Shown piece after piece: positions 42,888 through 51,206 of a DNA stretch of 64,000 nt. Source of the stretch: JAHRAW01 sp965249835 (GTDB taxonomy: Bacteria; Pseudomonadota; Gammaproteobacteria; Arenicellales; Poriferihabitantaceae); contig CBDFMY010000003.1 of NCBI GenBank assembly GCA_965249835.1, positions 558,001 to 622,000 on the forward strand, read 5' to 3'. The position numbers and the translations under genes are program-made. Within the stretch, counting starts at the first letter, position 1. Every line of letters starts with the position of its first letter. The notes below the pieces were generated by a model. That model searched no databases. It was not told the origin of the DNA and was given only the letters and a program-made list of their open reading frames with translations.

Positions 42888-43891
42888 TGTTGCGCCGGCT
42901 GTCGCAGCATATCCGGCGCGGCTGGCAACATCCGGGATGGATTAACCGATGGTTGTATCCGTTGTCCCTGATTTATGCCGGTCTAATGTGGTTGCGCCGG
43001 CGGGCGTATCAACTCGGCATCTGCCAGCGTCATAAACTACCGGTGCCGCTGGTGGTGGTCGGCAATATCAGCGTTGGCGGCACCGGCAAAACGCCGTTGG
43101 TAATTGAATTGGTGGAGCATTTCAAAAGCCGGGAGCGGAAGCCGGGGGTGGTCGTGCGCGGCTATCGCGGACGCTCAACGTCCTGGCCCCGTCTGGTTAC
43201 CGAAGGCGTGAGTGCCGAACAAGTCGGTGATGAACCGGTGTTGATTTTCCGCCGCTGCCGGGTGCCGGTGATGGCCGGTCCCGATCGCTTGCGTAGCGCA
43301 CGCTTGCTGGTCGGCGATGCGCATGGTTGCGATATAATTATCAGCGACGACGGGTTTCAGCACCTTGAGATGGCGCGGGATTTGGATATTGTGGTGATAG
43401 ACGGCGAGCGGCGTTTTGGAAACGGCTGGTGCCTGCCGGCCGGGCCCCTGCGTGAACCGCTCAACGCCCTCGCCCGTGCCGGGATTGTCATTGTCAACGG
43501 CGAGCCGGAGGCGGGTGAATTGCACACTATGAAAATGCACATTGATCACGCAGTGCCACTGCACGGAAAACAAACCCGCGCCTTGCGCGAATTCGCCGGT
43601 CAACCGGTGCACGCGGTGGCCGGCATCGGCAATCCCGGCCGGTTTTTCCGGCAACTGCAAGCCCACGGTATTGACCTCATGCCCCACGAATATCCCGACC
43701 ATCATAGATTCACCGCCGCGGATTTTGCTTTCGCGGCGGACGGCGCGACGGTGCTGATGACCGAGAAAGATGCGGTGAAATGCGAAGCCCTGATGCCGGC
43801 TGAAACCGCCGCCCGTTGCTGGGTGGTTCCGTTGCGCCTTGCACTCGCCCCGGCGTTGCTATCGGAGGTGTGCGACCGCGTGTGGTCATGA
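42887..43891 (+). CDS. lpxK: tetraacyldisaccharide 4'-kinase
   Basis: A 334-residue inner-membrane-associated kinase in lipid A synthesis. The P-loop is ISVGGTGKTPLVIELVE near residues 60-75; SDDGFQHLEMARD and MTEKDAVKCEAL are the conserved blocks. Length matches the family (about 330). Its ATG shares one base with the msbA stop, and the kdsB start overlaps its end by four bases. This operon pairs lipid A phosphorylation with Kdo activation and export. Confidence 0.95.
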   Translation: MLRRLSQHIRRGWQHPGWINRWLYPLSLIYAGLMWLRRRAYQLGICQRHKLPVPLVVVGNISVGGTGKTPLVIELVEHFKSRERKPGVVVRGYRGRSTSWPRLVTEGVSAEQVGDEPVLIFRRCRVPVMAGPDRLRSARLLVGDAHGCDIIISDDGFQHLEMARDLDIVVIDGERRFGNGWCLPAGPLREPLNALARAGIVIVNGEPEAGELHTMKMHIDHAVPLHGKQTRALREFAGQPVHAVAGIGNPGRFFRQLQAHGIDLMPHEYPDHHRFTAADFAFAADGATVLMTEKDAVKCEALMPAETAARCWVVPLRLALAPALLSEVCDRVWS

Positions 43892-44685
43892 CACGAATGG
43901 CACGACTCATAATGGCGACGACCTCGTTTCACATCATCATTCCGGCGCGCTACGGCTCAAGCCGTCTGCCGGGCAAGCCGCTTGCCAAGATTGGCGGCCA
44001 GCCGATGGTCCGGCATGTGGTGGAATGTGCGAAGCGTAGCGCCGCCACTTCGGTCGTCGTGGCTACCGATGACGAGCGGATTGCGCGGGCGGTAAGCGAG
44101 CGGCCGGACGGTTGCATTTCGGTGATGACCTCGCTCGACCACGCTTCCGGCACCGACCGCATTGCCGAGGCGGTCGACCATCTGGGTTTTGCCGAGCATG
44201 AAATAATCGTCAATGTGCAGGGCGACGAGCCGGACATGCCGCCGGCGTTGATCAATCAGGTGGCGGAATTACTGGCGCACCAGAAGGCAGAGCATGGGGC
44301 GGTGATGGCGACCGCCACCGCGCCCTTGGAAACCCTGGCACAGTTGCACGACCGATCGGTGGTGAAAGTGGTCACCGACCGCGATGGCTATGCCTTGTAT
44401 TTCAGCCGCGCCGCCATTGGCCGCAGGCACCGGGAAGAAGCCTTGCCGGATGCCGCCAGCGTGCGAAGGCACATCGGAATCTATGCCTGCCGTTGCGGCT
44501 ACCTCAAGCGGTTTGCCGAACGCCCGCCATGTGCATTGGAAAAACACGAGCAACTCGAGCAACTGCGGGTGCTGTGGTATGGCGAGAAAATCGCCTGCGC
44601 CGAGGCCGTGGAAATACCTGCCCCCGGCATTGACACCCCGGCCGATCTGGCACGCATCCGCCGTGCCATCGGGCGCGAGCGATGA
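43888..44685 (+). CDS. kdsB: 3-deoxy-manno-octulosonate cytidylyltransferase
   Basis: A 265-residue cytidylyltransferase making CMP-Kdo. IIIPARYGSSRLPGKPLAKI, VQGDEPDMPPALI and HIGIYACRCGYLKRF are family blocks. The ATG at 43888 overlaps the lpxK stop (ATGA); an internal ATG at 43912 would give a length closer to the family norm and cannot be excluded. A ~80-base stretch of this gene is duplicated near 46804. It converges with glnK. Confidence 0.93.
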   Translation: MTRMARLIMATTSFHIIIPARYGSSRLPGKPLAKIGGQPMVRHVVECAKRSAATSVVVATDDERIARAVSERPDGCISVMTSLDHASGTDRIAEAVDHLGFAEHEIIVNVQGDEPDMPPALINQVAELLAHQKAEHGAVMATATAPLETLAQLHDRSVVKVVTDRDGYALYFSRAAIGRRHREEALPDAASVRRHIGIYACRCGYLKRFAERPPCALEKHEQLEQLRVLWYGEKIACAEAVEIPAPGIDTPADLARIRRAIGRER

Positions 44686-44774
44686 CCGACGAGCCCGGCA
44701 AAACCCCTTGGCGGTTACGGCGGCGGCGCGCTTTTCACCGACAAAGCGGCGGTGGGAATTATTGAATGACGCAA

Positions 44775-44794
44775 GGCGATCGCGAACGATCGCC
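44775..44794. terminator. hairpin between convergent kdsB and glnK
   Basis: GGCGATCG and CGATCGCC are perfect arms around a CGAA loop, in the 117-base space between the two stops. There is no T-run, so its role as a bidirectional terminator is inferred from position only. Confidence 0.45.
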
Positions 44795-44802
44795 CGTGCC
44801 AT

Positions 44803-45147
44803 TCACAGCAGACCGATGTCGCCGGATTCGCCGGTGCGTATGCGCACCGCGTCTTCCAGATTCAGAACAAAAATCTTGCCGGTGCTGATTTCGCCGGTGT
44901 TGGCGTGTTCGATGATGGTCGCCTTGGTGCGTTCGACGAGGTCGTCGGTAACGGCGACCATCAACAACTGCATGGGCTTTAGTTCGGTTTTGTAGGTGGT
45001 GCCCCGGTAAATTTCGGTACGGTCTTTGCGCTCTCTGCCGAATCCTCGAATTTCCCAGGTGGTCAAGCCAAGCACATCGTCTTTGGAAAGTGCATGCATG
45101 ACCGTATCAAATCGATGCGGCTTGACCGTGGCAATAATCATTTTCAT
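44803..45147 (-). CDS. glnK: PII nitrogen regulatory protein
   Basis: A 114-residue PII signal protein that would gate AmtB. The T-loop is TEIYRGTTYKTEL with the tyrosine usually uridylylated, and the B-loop is NTGEISTGKIFVLNLEDAVRIRTG, which binds ATP/ADP. It follows amtB by 21 bases with an AGGAGG site. The sequence MKMIIATVKPHRFDTVMHAL starts normally. Confidence 0.9.
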   Translation of the reverse strand: MKMIIATVKPHRFDTVMHALSKDDVLGLTTWEIRGFGRERKDRTEIYRGTTYKTELKPMQLLMVAVTDDLVERTKATIIEHANTGEISTGKIFVLNLEDAVRIRTGESGDIGLL

Positions 45148-45168
45148 ATCAACCTCCTGTGCGTTGCG

Positions 45169-46494
45169 TTATAAGTGATAACTGTGTTCGCCGTGAGAAC
45201 TGTAATCCAGACCCTCCAGTTCATCACGTTCATCCACCCGTAAGCCGACCAGTTTCCTGACCAACACGACAAGCAGGTATGAGGCTACGGCGGTCCACAC
45301 GACCACCACCACCGTGCCTATTATCTGGCTGATAAGTTGTTCGGAGATGCTACGCTCAAGACCGAGACCACCGAACGCCGAGGCACCGAATACCGCGGTC
45401 AACAGCGTGCCGGTGATGCCGCCGACTCCGTGCACCGCGAATACATCAAGGGCGTCGTCAATGTGTAGTTTGAATTTAATCCACTCCACCGCAAGATAGC
45501 AGACTACGCCGCCGACCAGGCCGATAACCAACCCGCCGACCGGACCCACGAAACCCGAGGCCGGGGTAATTGAGGCGAGCCCGGCAATCAAGCCGGTGAC
45601 CAGGCCGATGAGGCTGGGTTTGCCGAAGCGCAGTTTTTCGATGACCACCCATACCAGCGCGGCGGTTGATGCCGAGATATGGGTGACGAAAATGGCCATG
45701 GACGCAGCACCGTTGGCGGCCAGGGCGCTACCGCCGTTGAAACCATACCAGCCGACCCACAGCAGGGCTGCGCCGGCCATGGTCAAGCCGGGATTGTGGG
45801 GCGGGCGCAGGTCGCCGGGAAAGTCGCGGCGCGGGCCCAGCATGATTGCCAGTACTAATGCGGCGACGGCAGCGGTGGCGTGCACCACCAAACCACCGGC
45901 AAAATCCAATACACCGAGGTCGGCGAGGAAGCCGCCGCCCCAAAGCCAGTGGGCGACCGGCGCATAGACAAGGAGCATCCACAAGCCGCTGAACAACACT
46001 ACATGCAGGAATTTAATGCGTTCAACATATGCACCGACAATCAACGCCGGGGTGATGACCGCGAAAGTCATTTGAAACACGCAGAACAAGATTTCCGGGA
46101 TACTGCCCGATAGGGTGTCGGTGCCGATTCCGATGAGGAGCACTTTGCCGAGACCGCCCCACCACGCATTGGCATTGCCGCCGTCACCAAAGGCGATGCT
46201 GTAACCGGCAAGCAACCACAGCACCGATGATACGCAAGCCACGGAGAAACACTGCATCATCACCGACAGGACGTTGCCGGAGCGCACCAGCCCACTGTAA
46301 AACAAAGCCAGCCCCGGCAGTGTCATCATCAGGATGAATGCGCTCGCCACCAGAATCCACGCGGTGTCGCCGCTGTCCAGCCCGGTCTGGGCGTACGCCA
46401 TGCTTGGCAACCACATCAGCGCAATGGTACAAAGCCCCGAAAATGGCCCCGAAAATGGTGAAAAAACGCGTCGAACCCGCGCAAAAATACGCAT
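45169..46494 (-). CDS. amtB: ammonium transporter
   Basis: A 441-residue Amt/MEP channel protein with 11 hydrophobic helices. The start at 46494 is fixed by a CTGGAGG site eight bases upstream; a longer frame to 46803 contains no RBS. The N-terminal hydrophobic MRIFARVRR...IALMWLPSMAYAQ is a likely signal sequence. GSALAANGAASMAIFVTHIS and FAVHGVGGITGTLL are pore blocks. It forms an operon with glnK. Confidence 0.93.
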   Translation of the reverse strand: MRIFARVRRVFSPFSGPFSGLCTIALMWLPSMAYAQTGLDSGDTAWILVASAFILMMTLPGLALFYSGLVRSGNVLSVMMQCFSVACVSSVLWLLAGYSIAFGDGGNANAWWGGLGKVLLIGIGTDTLSGSIPEILFCVFQMTFAVITPALIVGAYVERIKFLHVVLFSGLWMLLVYAPVAHWLWGGGFLADLGVLDFAGGLVVHATAAVAALVLAIMLGPRRDFPGDLRPPHNPGLTMAGAALLWVGWYGFNGGSALAANGAASMAIFVTHISASTAALVWVVIEKLRFGKPSLIGLVTGLIAGLASITPASGFVGPVGGLVIGLVGGVVCYLAVEWIKFKLHIDDALDVFAVHGVGGITGTLLTAVFGASAFGGLGLERSISEQLISQIIGTVVVVVWTAVASYLLVVLVRKLVGLRVDERDELEGLDYSSHGEHSYHL

Positions 46495-46627
46495 GGATAG
46501 CCTCCAGATAAAAACCAATGGCGAAGTGTACAGCATTATTCGGATATAGGGGCATTTTGTATGAGCAGGCGGGCAGATATGCGGATAAAAAGGGGCGATA
46601 ATCCGCACCAAACAAGGCAAATAGATG

Positions 46628-46803
46628 CTGCATAAGCTCAGATACCTATGGCACACCTCAACCCAAGAGGAGAATCCATGCAAATCCACCCGATTGGCTA
46701 CCGGATAAGGGGGTTTTACCGCGCCGCCAAAACCGGGCATCGTTGGCAAATGGACCCGCAAGCCCAAAAACGAATCAACATCCTGCGCTTCTGGAAAACC
46801 CAT
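46628..46803 (+). pseudogene. remnant of an unclassified transposase-like 5' end
   Basis: Reading from ATG 46678: MQIHPIGYRIRGFYRAAKTG then HRWQMDPQAQKRINILRFWK. The same text, diverged, lies at 59532-59695. Conserved upstream sequence (CACCTCAACCCAAGAGGAG) includes a ribosome site. The downstream part is gone and is replaced by a kdsB-like fragment. The family is not identified; the pattern fits the N-terminus of a DDE transposase. Confidence 0.45.
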
Positions 46804-46890
46804 GGCACCGCCGCATTGCCGAGGCGGTCGACAATCTGGGTTTTGCCGACCATGAGATAATCGTCAGTGCGCAGGGCGACGAGCCCGGCA
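46804..46890 (+). repeat. duplicated fragment of kdsB
   Basis: The stretch ATTGCCGAGGCGGTCGACAA through TTTTGCCGACCATGAGATAA repeats 44161-44230 of the kdsB gene with about six mismatches in 74 bases. It is out of context here, between a transposase remnant and rplM. The rest of 46495-46992 shows no other gene. Confidence 0.8.
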
Positions 46891-46992
46891 AATTAAATTT
46901 GTATCCGGGCGGTTATTCCGCTATCATCCGCGACCGCGAAAACGATGCCAAACAGGCGAGCGGGCTAAAGTCCATTGGTGCAACTGATAACC

Positions 46993-47421
46993 ATGAAAAC
47001 ATTTTCCGCCAAAAACGAGACGGTTAAACGCGACTGGTTCGTGATCGATGCCGAGAACAAGGTGCTGGGTCGCCTGGCTTCGGAAATCGCGCAGCGTCTC
47101 AAAGGCAAGCACAAGCCGGAATACACGCCCCATGTGGACACCGGGGATTACATCGTGGTGGTGAACGCCGGCAAGGTTGCGGTTACCGGCAACAAAGCCA
47201 CCGACAAGATTTATTATCGCCACACCGGTTACCCCGGCGGTATCAAGGATGTTTCATTCAAGGAGATGATCGAGAAACACCCGACGCGGGTCCTCGAAAG
47301 CGCGGTTCGGGGCATGTTGCCGAGGAACAAACTCGGGCGGGCGATGCTGTCCAAGTTGAAAGTTTACGCTGGCGCGGAACATTCGCATCAGGCGCAACAA
47401 CCCAAGTTACTGAAACTTTAA
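46993..47421 (+). CDS. rplM: 50S ribosomal protein L13
   Basis: A 142-residue ribosomal protein. WFVIDAENKVLGRLASEIAQ and HTGYPGGIKDVSFKEMIEKH are typical. The ATG at 46993 begins MKTFSAK as in gammaproteobacteria; an in-frame TTG 18 bases upstream is not used. It is followed by rpsI after 24 bases, the universal L13-S9 operon. Confidence 0.97.
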   Translation: MKTFSAKNETVKRDWFVIDAENKVLGRLASEIAQRLKGKHKPEYTPHVDTGDYIVVVNAGKVAVTGNKATDKIYYRHTGYPGGIKDVSFKEMIEKHPTRVLESAVRGMLPRNKLGRAMLSKLKVYAGAEHSHQAQQPKLLKL

Positions 47422-47445
47422 GCCGAAATAGCAAGCGAGTCATTC

Positions 47446-47844
47446 ATGCCAAACACTCAGGAAACCCACCGCGGAACCGGCCGCCGCAAATCTTCCACCG
47501 CACGGGTATTTTTACAGCGCGGCAGCGGCAGCATCACCATCAACAAACAGTCGTTGGAGAAATACTTTGGCCGCGAAACTGCGCGCATGATCGTTCGCCA
47601 GCCGCTCGAACTGGTTGAGATGCTGGGCAGCGTTGACATAAGTGCCACGGTCCGCGGCGGCGGCAACAGCGGCCAGGCCGGCGCCATTCGCCACGGCATT
47701 ACCCGCGCCTTGATCGACTACGACGAACAACTGCGCGCGCCGTTGCGCAAAGCCGGATTCGTCACCCGCGATGCGCGTACCGTGGAGCGCAAGAAATTTG
47801 GTTTGCACAAGGCACGCAAGCGGCCGCAATACTCCAAACGATAA
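47446..47844 (+). CDS. rpsI: 30S ribosomal protein S9
   Basis: A 132-residue ribosomal protein with TGRRKSSTARVFLQRGSGSI at the start and the basic KKFGLHKARKRPQYSKR tail that reaches the P-site. It is operonic with rplM. A tRNA-Gln gene lies 44 bases after. Confidence 0.97.
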   Translation: MPNTQETHRGTGRRKSSTARVFLQRGSGSITINKQSLEKYFGRETARMIVRQPLELVEMLGSVDISATVRGGGNSGQAGAIRHGITRALIDYDEQLRAPLRKAGFVTRDARTVERKKFGLHKARKRPQYSKR

Positions 47845-47888
47845 GCCCGGCAACGGCACGCAAAAACCCCAGGGAACCGATGCCAAGT

Positions 47889-47962
47889 TGGGGGATCGTC
47901 TAGTGGTAGGACTGCGGACTCTGACTCCGCCAGCGGGGGTTCGAATCCCTCTCCCCCAGCCA
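47889..47962 (+). tRNA. tRNA-Gln (CTG)
   Basis: A 74-nt cloverleaf with acceptor TGGGGGA/TCCCCCA, anticodon CTG in ACTCTGACT, T-loop GTTCGAAT and encoded CCA. Confidence 0.95.
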
Positions 47963-48098
47963 ATTTGATTCAGTCATCGGGGGTATGCCCGAACGCGGCT
48001 TCGCAAAAATTGTATACCCCGAATATTCTTGCGAAGAAATTGACGAGCGCGGAAATCAACTCGGTCACCGATCGTCCATCCACAACACAGGAGGAACG

Positions 48099-48599
48099 AT
48101 GTCATTGAACACAAACCTTGAACAGAATGTATCCACACTAATCCACGCGATTGATGCGGATGTTGATTTGATTCGTACGCTGGCGGATCAAACCGTGCAG
48201 GCGTTGACAGTGGAAAAGGAACTTTTGATTACTTTGAATAAAGTGACCATACAAACGAGTCAAACAATCGAAGATACGCCTCCCCCGGAAAGTGGCGCGT
48301 CTTTGTTGTTGGACCAAGATATGCGAAAAAAAGTGGAGGGAGCCGAAAAGAAACTGGCAGCACTGATACACGACCGCCAACAACGAAGGAAGAGTGCAGT
48401 TCGCGATTCAAAATTGCGCGACGCAGACGAGACCGGTGTTTTATCGGGATACGACCAATCCATTAATTGCGCTCAACTGCTCGTCGAGTCTTTGCAGGAA
48501 CTGCGCTGGGCCGCGATGGAGCACGATGCCGATGCTTCGCCGATTTCGGATAAACAATACACCGATGTCGAAAAATTGATTGCAGAGATGGAGGGTTAG
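48099..48599 (+). CDS. unknown 166-residue helical protein, partner of RelE-like toxin
   Basis: The start at 48099 follows an AGGAGG site by four bases. The protein is mostly helical, with regions such as DMRKKVEGAEKKLAALIHDR and LRDADETGVLSGYDQS; no DNA-binding fold such as RHH or HTH is apparent. It ends two bases before the RelE-like gene. Usual type II antitoxins are about 70-100 residues, so if it neutralises the toxin it is atypical. I do not recognise the family. Confidence 0.6.
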   Translation: MSLNTNLEQNVSTLIHAIDADVDLIRTLADQTVQALTVEKELLITLNKVTIQTSQTIEDTPPPESGASLLLDQDMRKKVEGAEKKLAALIHDRQQRRKSAVRDSKLRDADETGVLSGYDQSINCAQLLVESLQELRWAAMEHDADASPISDKQYTDVEKLIAEMEG

Positions 48600-48601
48600 G
48601 G

Positions 48602-48889
48602 ATGGCGATTCGGATAGGGAAATTCAGATACAAACAATCATTCAAAAAAGATTTCGACCAACTGACGCCAGCCATTCAAAAGTGTGCCGAAAAATGTTTG
48701 AAAGATTTGCTGTCGAATCCGGCTACGCCCGGTCGCCACCTGAAAAAGAGAAAAGGCAAACGAAAAAACGCCCCGGATATATGGCAAGCGCGAGTCACGC
48801 GGGATGTGCGATTGACTTTTGAGATGGACGAGGATGTTGCGGTACTGAGAAGAATCGGCTTACACAACCGCATCGCAAAGCACGACTGA
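48602..48889 (+). CDS. RelE-superfamily toxin-like protein
   Basis: A 95-residue basic protein of the RelE/ParE cytotoxin fold. YKQSFKKDFDQLTPAIQKCA and DIWQARVTRDVRLTFEMDED then VLRRIGLHNRI match the fold's strands with Arg/Lys catalytic-type residues. Lysine content is high in the loop (HLKKRKGKRKNAPD). It is translated immediately after the 166-residue gene, as in a toxin-antitoxin operon. Whether it cleaves mRNA or targets gyrase is unknown. Confidence 0.75.
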   Translation: MAIRIGKFRYKQSFKKDFDQLTPAIQKCAEKCLKDLLSNPATPGRHLKKRKGKRKNAPDIWQARVTRDVRLTFEMDEDVAVLRRIGLHNRIAKHD

Positions 48890-48904
48890 TTTACCCGCCG
48901 CCGG

Positions 48905-48993
48905 ACTCATTAATTACGAACAAACATTGCGCGCCGCATATTTTTCGTCAAGCAAGGCGCGCAAGGAGCATGGCAACGAAAAGGCAAGCGCAA
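48905..48993 (-). repeat. dispersed repeat A, copy with internal deletion
   Basis: ATTAATTACGAACAAACATT and GCGCGCCGCATATTTTTCGT are the right end, and AACGAAAAGGCAAGCGCAAT the left end. The central Leu-rich part is missing. Its left terminus reaches the metG stop. Confidence 0.75.
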
Positions 48994-48997
48994 TGCG

Positions 48998-51055
48998 TTA
49001 CTTCACCCGCATTCCCGCAACCGCGCCCTCATCGGGGCTGAGAACAAAGATATCTTTCCCGCCGGGCCCGGCTGCCAGCAGCATACCTTCGGAGACACCG
49101 AATTTCATTTTGCGGGAGGCGAGGTTGGCGACCACTACGGTCAGGCGTCCTTCCAGATCTTCGGGCTGGTAGGCGGATTTGATGCCGGCGAATACGGTGC
49201 GTTTTTGGTCACCGATGTCCAGCGTCAGGCGCAGTAGTTTGTCGGTGCCGTCGATCCGTTCGGCGGTGACAATTTTGGCGATTCGCAGGTCAATTCGGTT
49301 GAAGTCATCCATGGTGATTTCCGCGGCGATGGGCTCATGCGCCGCCGCACCGTTGTCGGCTACCCTTGAATCGGCCGTCTCCGAATCGGCGGCTTTGCTT
49401 TGTTCAATCATCGCTGCAATTTTTTTGTCCTCCACCCGCGTCAACAGCGGTTGGTATTGGTTGATGGTATGGCCGAGTAGCGGTTGCTCCACATCCCGCC
49501 AGCGTTGCGGCGGCAGGTTCAAAAACGTTTCGGCTTTTTCCGCGGTGCGCGGCAGCACCGGCTGTAGAAAAATCGTCAGAATGCGAAACAAGTTCAAGCC
49601 CTGGGTACAAATGCGTTGCACTTCGTCGTGCTGGTTCGGGTCTTTGATCAAAACCCACGGCTTGGCATCGTTGACATATTGATTGGCGCGGTCGGCCAGC
49701 GCCATGATGCTGCGCATAGCCTTGCTGTAGCGGCGCTTCTCGTAGTCTTCGGCAATGCCTTCGCCGGCGGCGGCAAAAGATTGAAACATTTTTTCGTCCG
49801 CCAGCGAGTCGCTCAAGCCGCCGTCGAAATTTTTGCCGATGAAACTGGCGCAACGGCTGGCGATGTTGACCAGTTTGCCTATCAGGTCGGCGTTCACTCT
49901 GGCTTTGAAGTCATCCAGATTGAGATCCAGATCGCTGATGCCATCGTCCAGTTTGGCGGCGAAATAGTAACGCAAATACTCGGGGTCAAGGTGCTGGAAA
50001 TAGGTCTCGCCGGTGATGAAGGTGCCGTGCCGTTTGGACATTTTCTGGCCATTGACGGTCAAAAAACCATGACACCAGACCGCGCTGGGTATCCGGAAAC
50101 CGCCGCCGTGCAATTGTACGGGCCAGAACAGCGTATGGAAGCGGGCGATGTCCTTGCCGACGAAATGATACAACTCGCAGCGGCTGCCCGGCTGGAAGAA
50201 CTCATCGAAATCCAACCCTTCGCGGTCGCATAGATTTTGGAAACTGGCGAGGTAGCCGATGGGCGCGTCCATCCACACATAAAAATACTTGCCGGGCTCG
50301 TCGGGTATTTCAAACCCCCAGTAGGGCGCGTTGCGGGAGATGTCCCACTCGAACAATTCTTCGGCGAACAATTCCTTTTGCTTGTTGGCGATCTCAATCT
50401 GGGTGTGGCCGCTGTCAAACCAGTCGGCAAGAAATTCGCGGAAGTCATTCAGTTTGAAAAACAATTGCTCGGATTCGCGCTCTTCCGGTTTCGCCCCCGA
50501 CACCACTGAAACCGGATCGATCAAATCGGTCGGCGAATAGGTGCTGCCGCAGACCTCGCAATTGTCGCCATACTGATCTTCGGACGCGCACTTCGGGCAG
50601 GTGCCGCGCACGAAACGGTCGGGCAGAAACATCTTCCTTTGCGGATCGAAAAACTGGGTGACGGTGCGCCGCACGATGTGATTGTTCTGTTTGAGGCGCG
50701 CATAAATCAACTCGGAAAAGTAGCGGTTCTCGTCCGAATGTGTGCTGTAATAATTATCAAACGCCACCAGAAAATTATCGAAATCGCGGCGATGCTCGCG
50801 ACCGATGCGGTCGATCAACTGTTGCGGAGTAACCCCTTCGGCTTCGGCTTTCAGCATGATCGGCGTGCCGTGGGCGTCGTCGGCGCACACGTAATAGCAG
50901 GTGTGCCCGCGCAGGCGTTGGAAGCGCGCCCAGATGTCGGTCTGGATATACTCGACCAGATGCCCCAGATGAATGGGCCCGTTGGCGTAGGGCAGGGCAC
51001 TGGTGACCAGTATTTTTCTTGCGCGCGGTTGGTCGGGAGTCGGGGATGACACCAT
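48998..51055 (-). CDS. metG: methionyl-tRNA synthetase
   Basis: A 685-residue class I synthetase. PYANGPIHLGHLVEYIQ holds HIGH, VNGQKMSKRHGTFI is KMSKS, and the zinc knuckle has CPKCASEDQYGDNCEVCGS. A C-terminal tRNA-binding domain (DFNRIDLRIAKIVTAERIDG) follows an Ala/Asp-rich linker. The start ATG at 51055 opens before PTPDQPRARKILVTSALPYA; an earlier in-frame start is in leader sequence. It is divergent from mrp. Repeat A7 lies at its 3' end. Confidence 0.96.
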   Translation of the reverse strand: MVSSPTPDQPRARKILVTSALPYANGPIHLGHLVEYIQTDIWARFQRLRGHTCYYVCADDAHGTPIMLKAEAEGVTPQQLIDRIGREHRRDFDNFLVAFDNYYSTHSDENRYFSELIYARLKQNNHIVRRTVTQFFDPQRKMFLPDRFVRGTCPKCASEDQYGDNCEVCGSTYSPTDLIDPVSVVSGAKPEERESEQLFFKLNDFREFLADWFDSGHTQIEIANKQKELFAEELFEWDISRNAPYWGFEIPDEPGKYFYVWMDAPIGYLASFQNLCDREGLDFDEFFQPGSRCELYHFVGKDIARFHTLFWPVQLHGGGFRIPSAVWCHGFLTVNGQKMSKRHGTFITGETYFQHLDPEYLRYYFAAKLDDGISDLDLNLDDFKARVNADLIGKLVNIASRCASFIGKNFDGGLSDSLADEKMFQSFAAAGEGIAEDYEKRRYSKAMRSIMALADRANQYVNDAKPWVLIKDPNQHDEVQRICTQGLNLFRILTIFLQPVLPRTAEKAETFLNLPPQRWRDVEQPLLGHTINQYQPLLTRVEDKKIAAMIEQSKAADSETADSRVADNGAAAHEPIAAEITMDDFNRIDLRIAKIVTAERIDGTDKLLRLTLDIGDQKRTVFAGIKSAYQPEDLEGRLTVVVANLASRKMKFGVSEGMLLAAGPGGKDIFVLSPDEGAVAGMRVK

Positions 51056-51206
51056 GGAAGGATAGTTCGTATCTCGAACGGAAAAGGTTGCCAAGTAGGG
51101 TACACTATTGCTTGCGATATTATACTTGCGGTTCCGGTATAAAACGCACATTCAACCCTTGGCAATTTTGCAAAGGCAATTTTTCATTTCAAATCAATAT
51201 AAACAC

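Noticed and set aside
45169..46803. AmtB start at 46803 giving 544 residues
   Set aside because: The extra 103 residues have no ribosome site and no membrane logic; 46494 has a strong CTGGAGG site.
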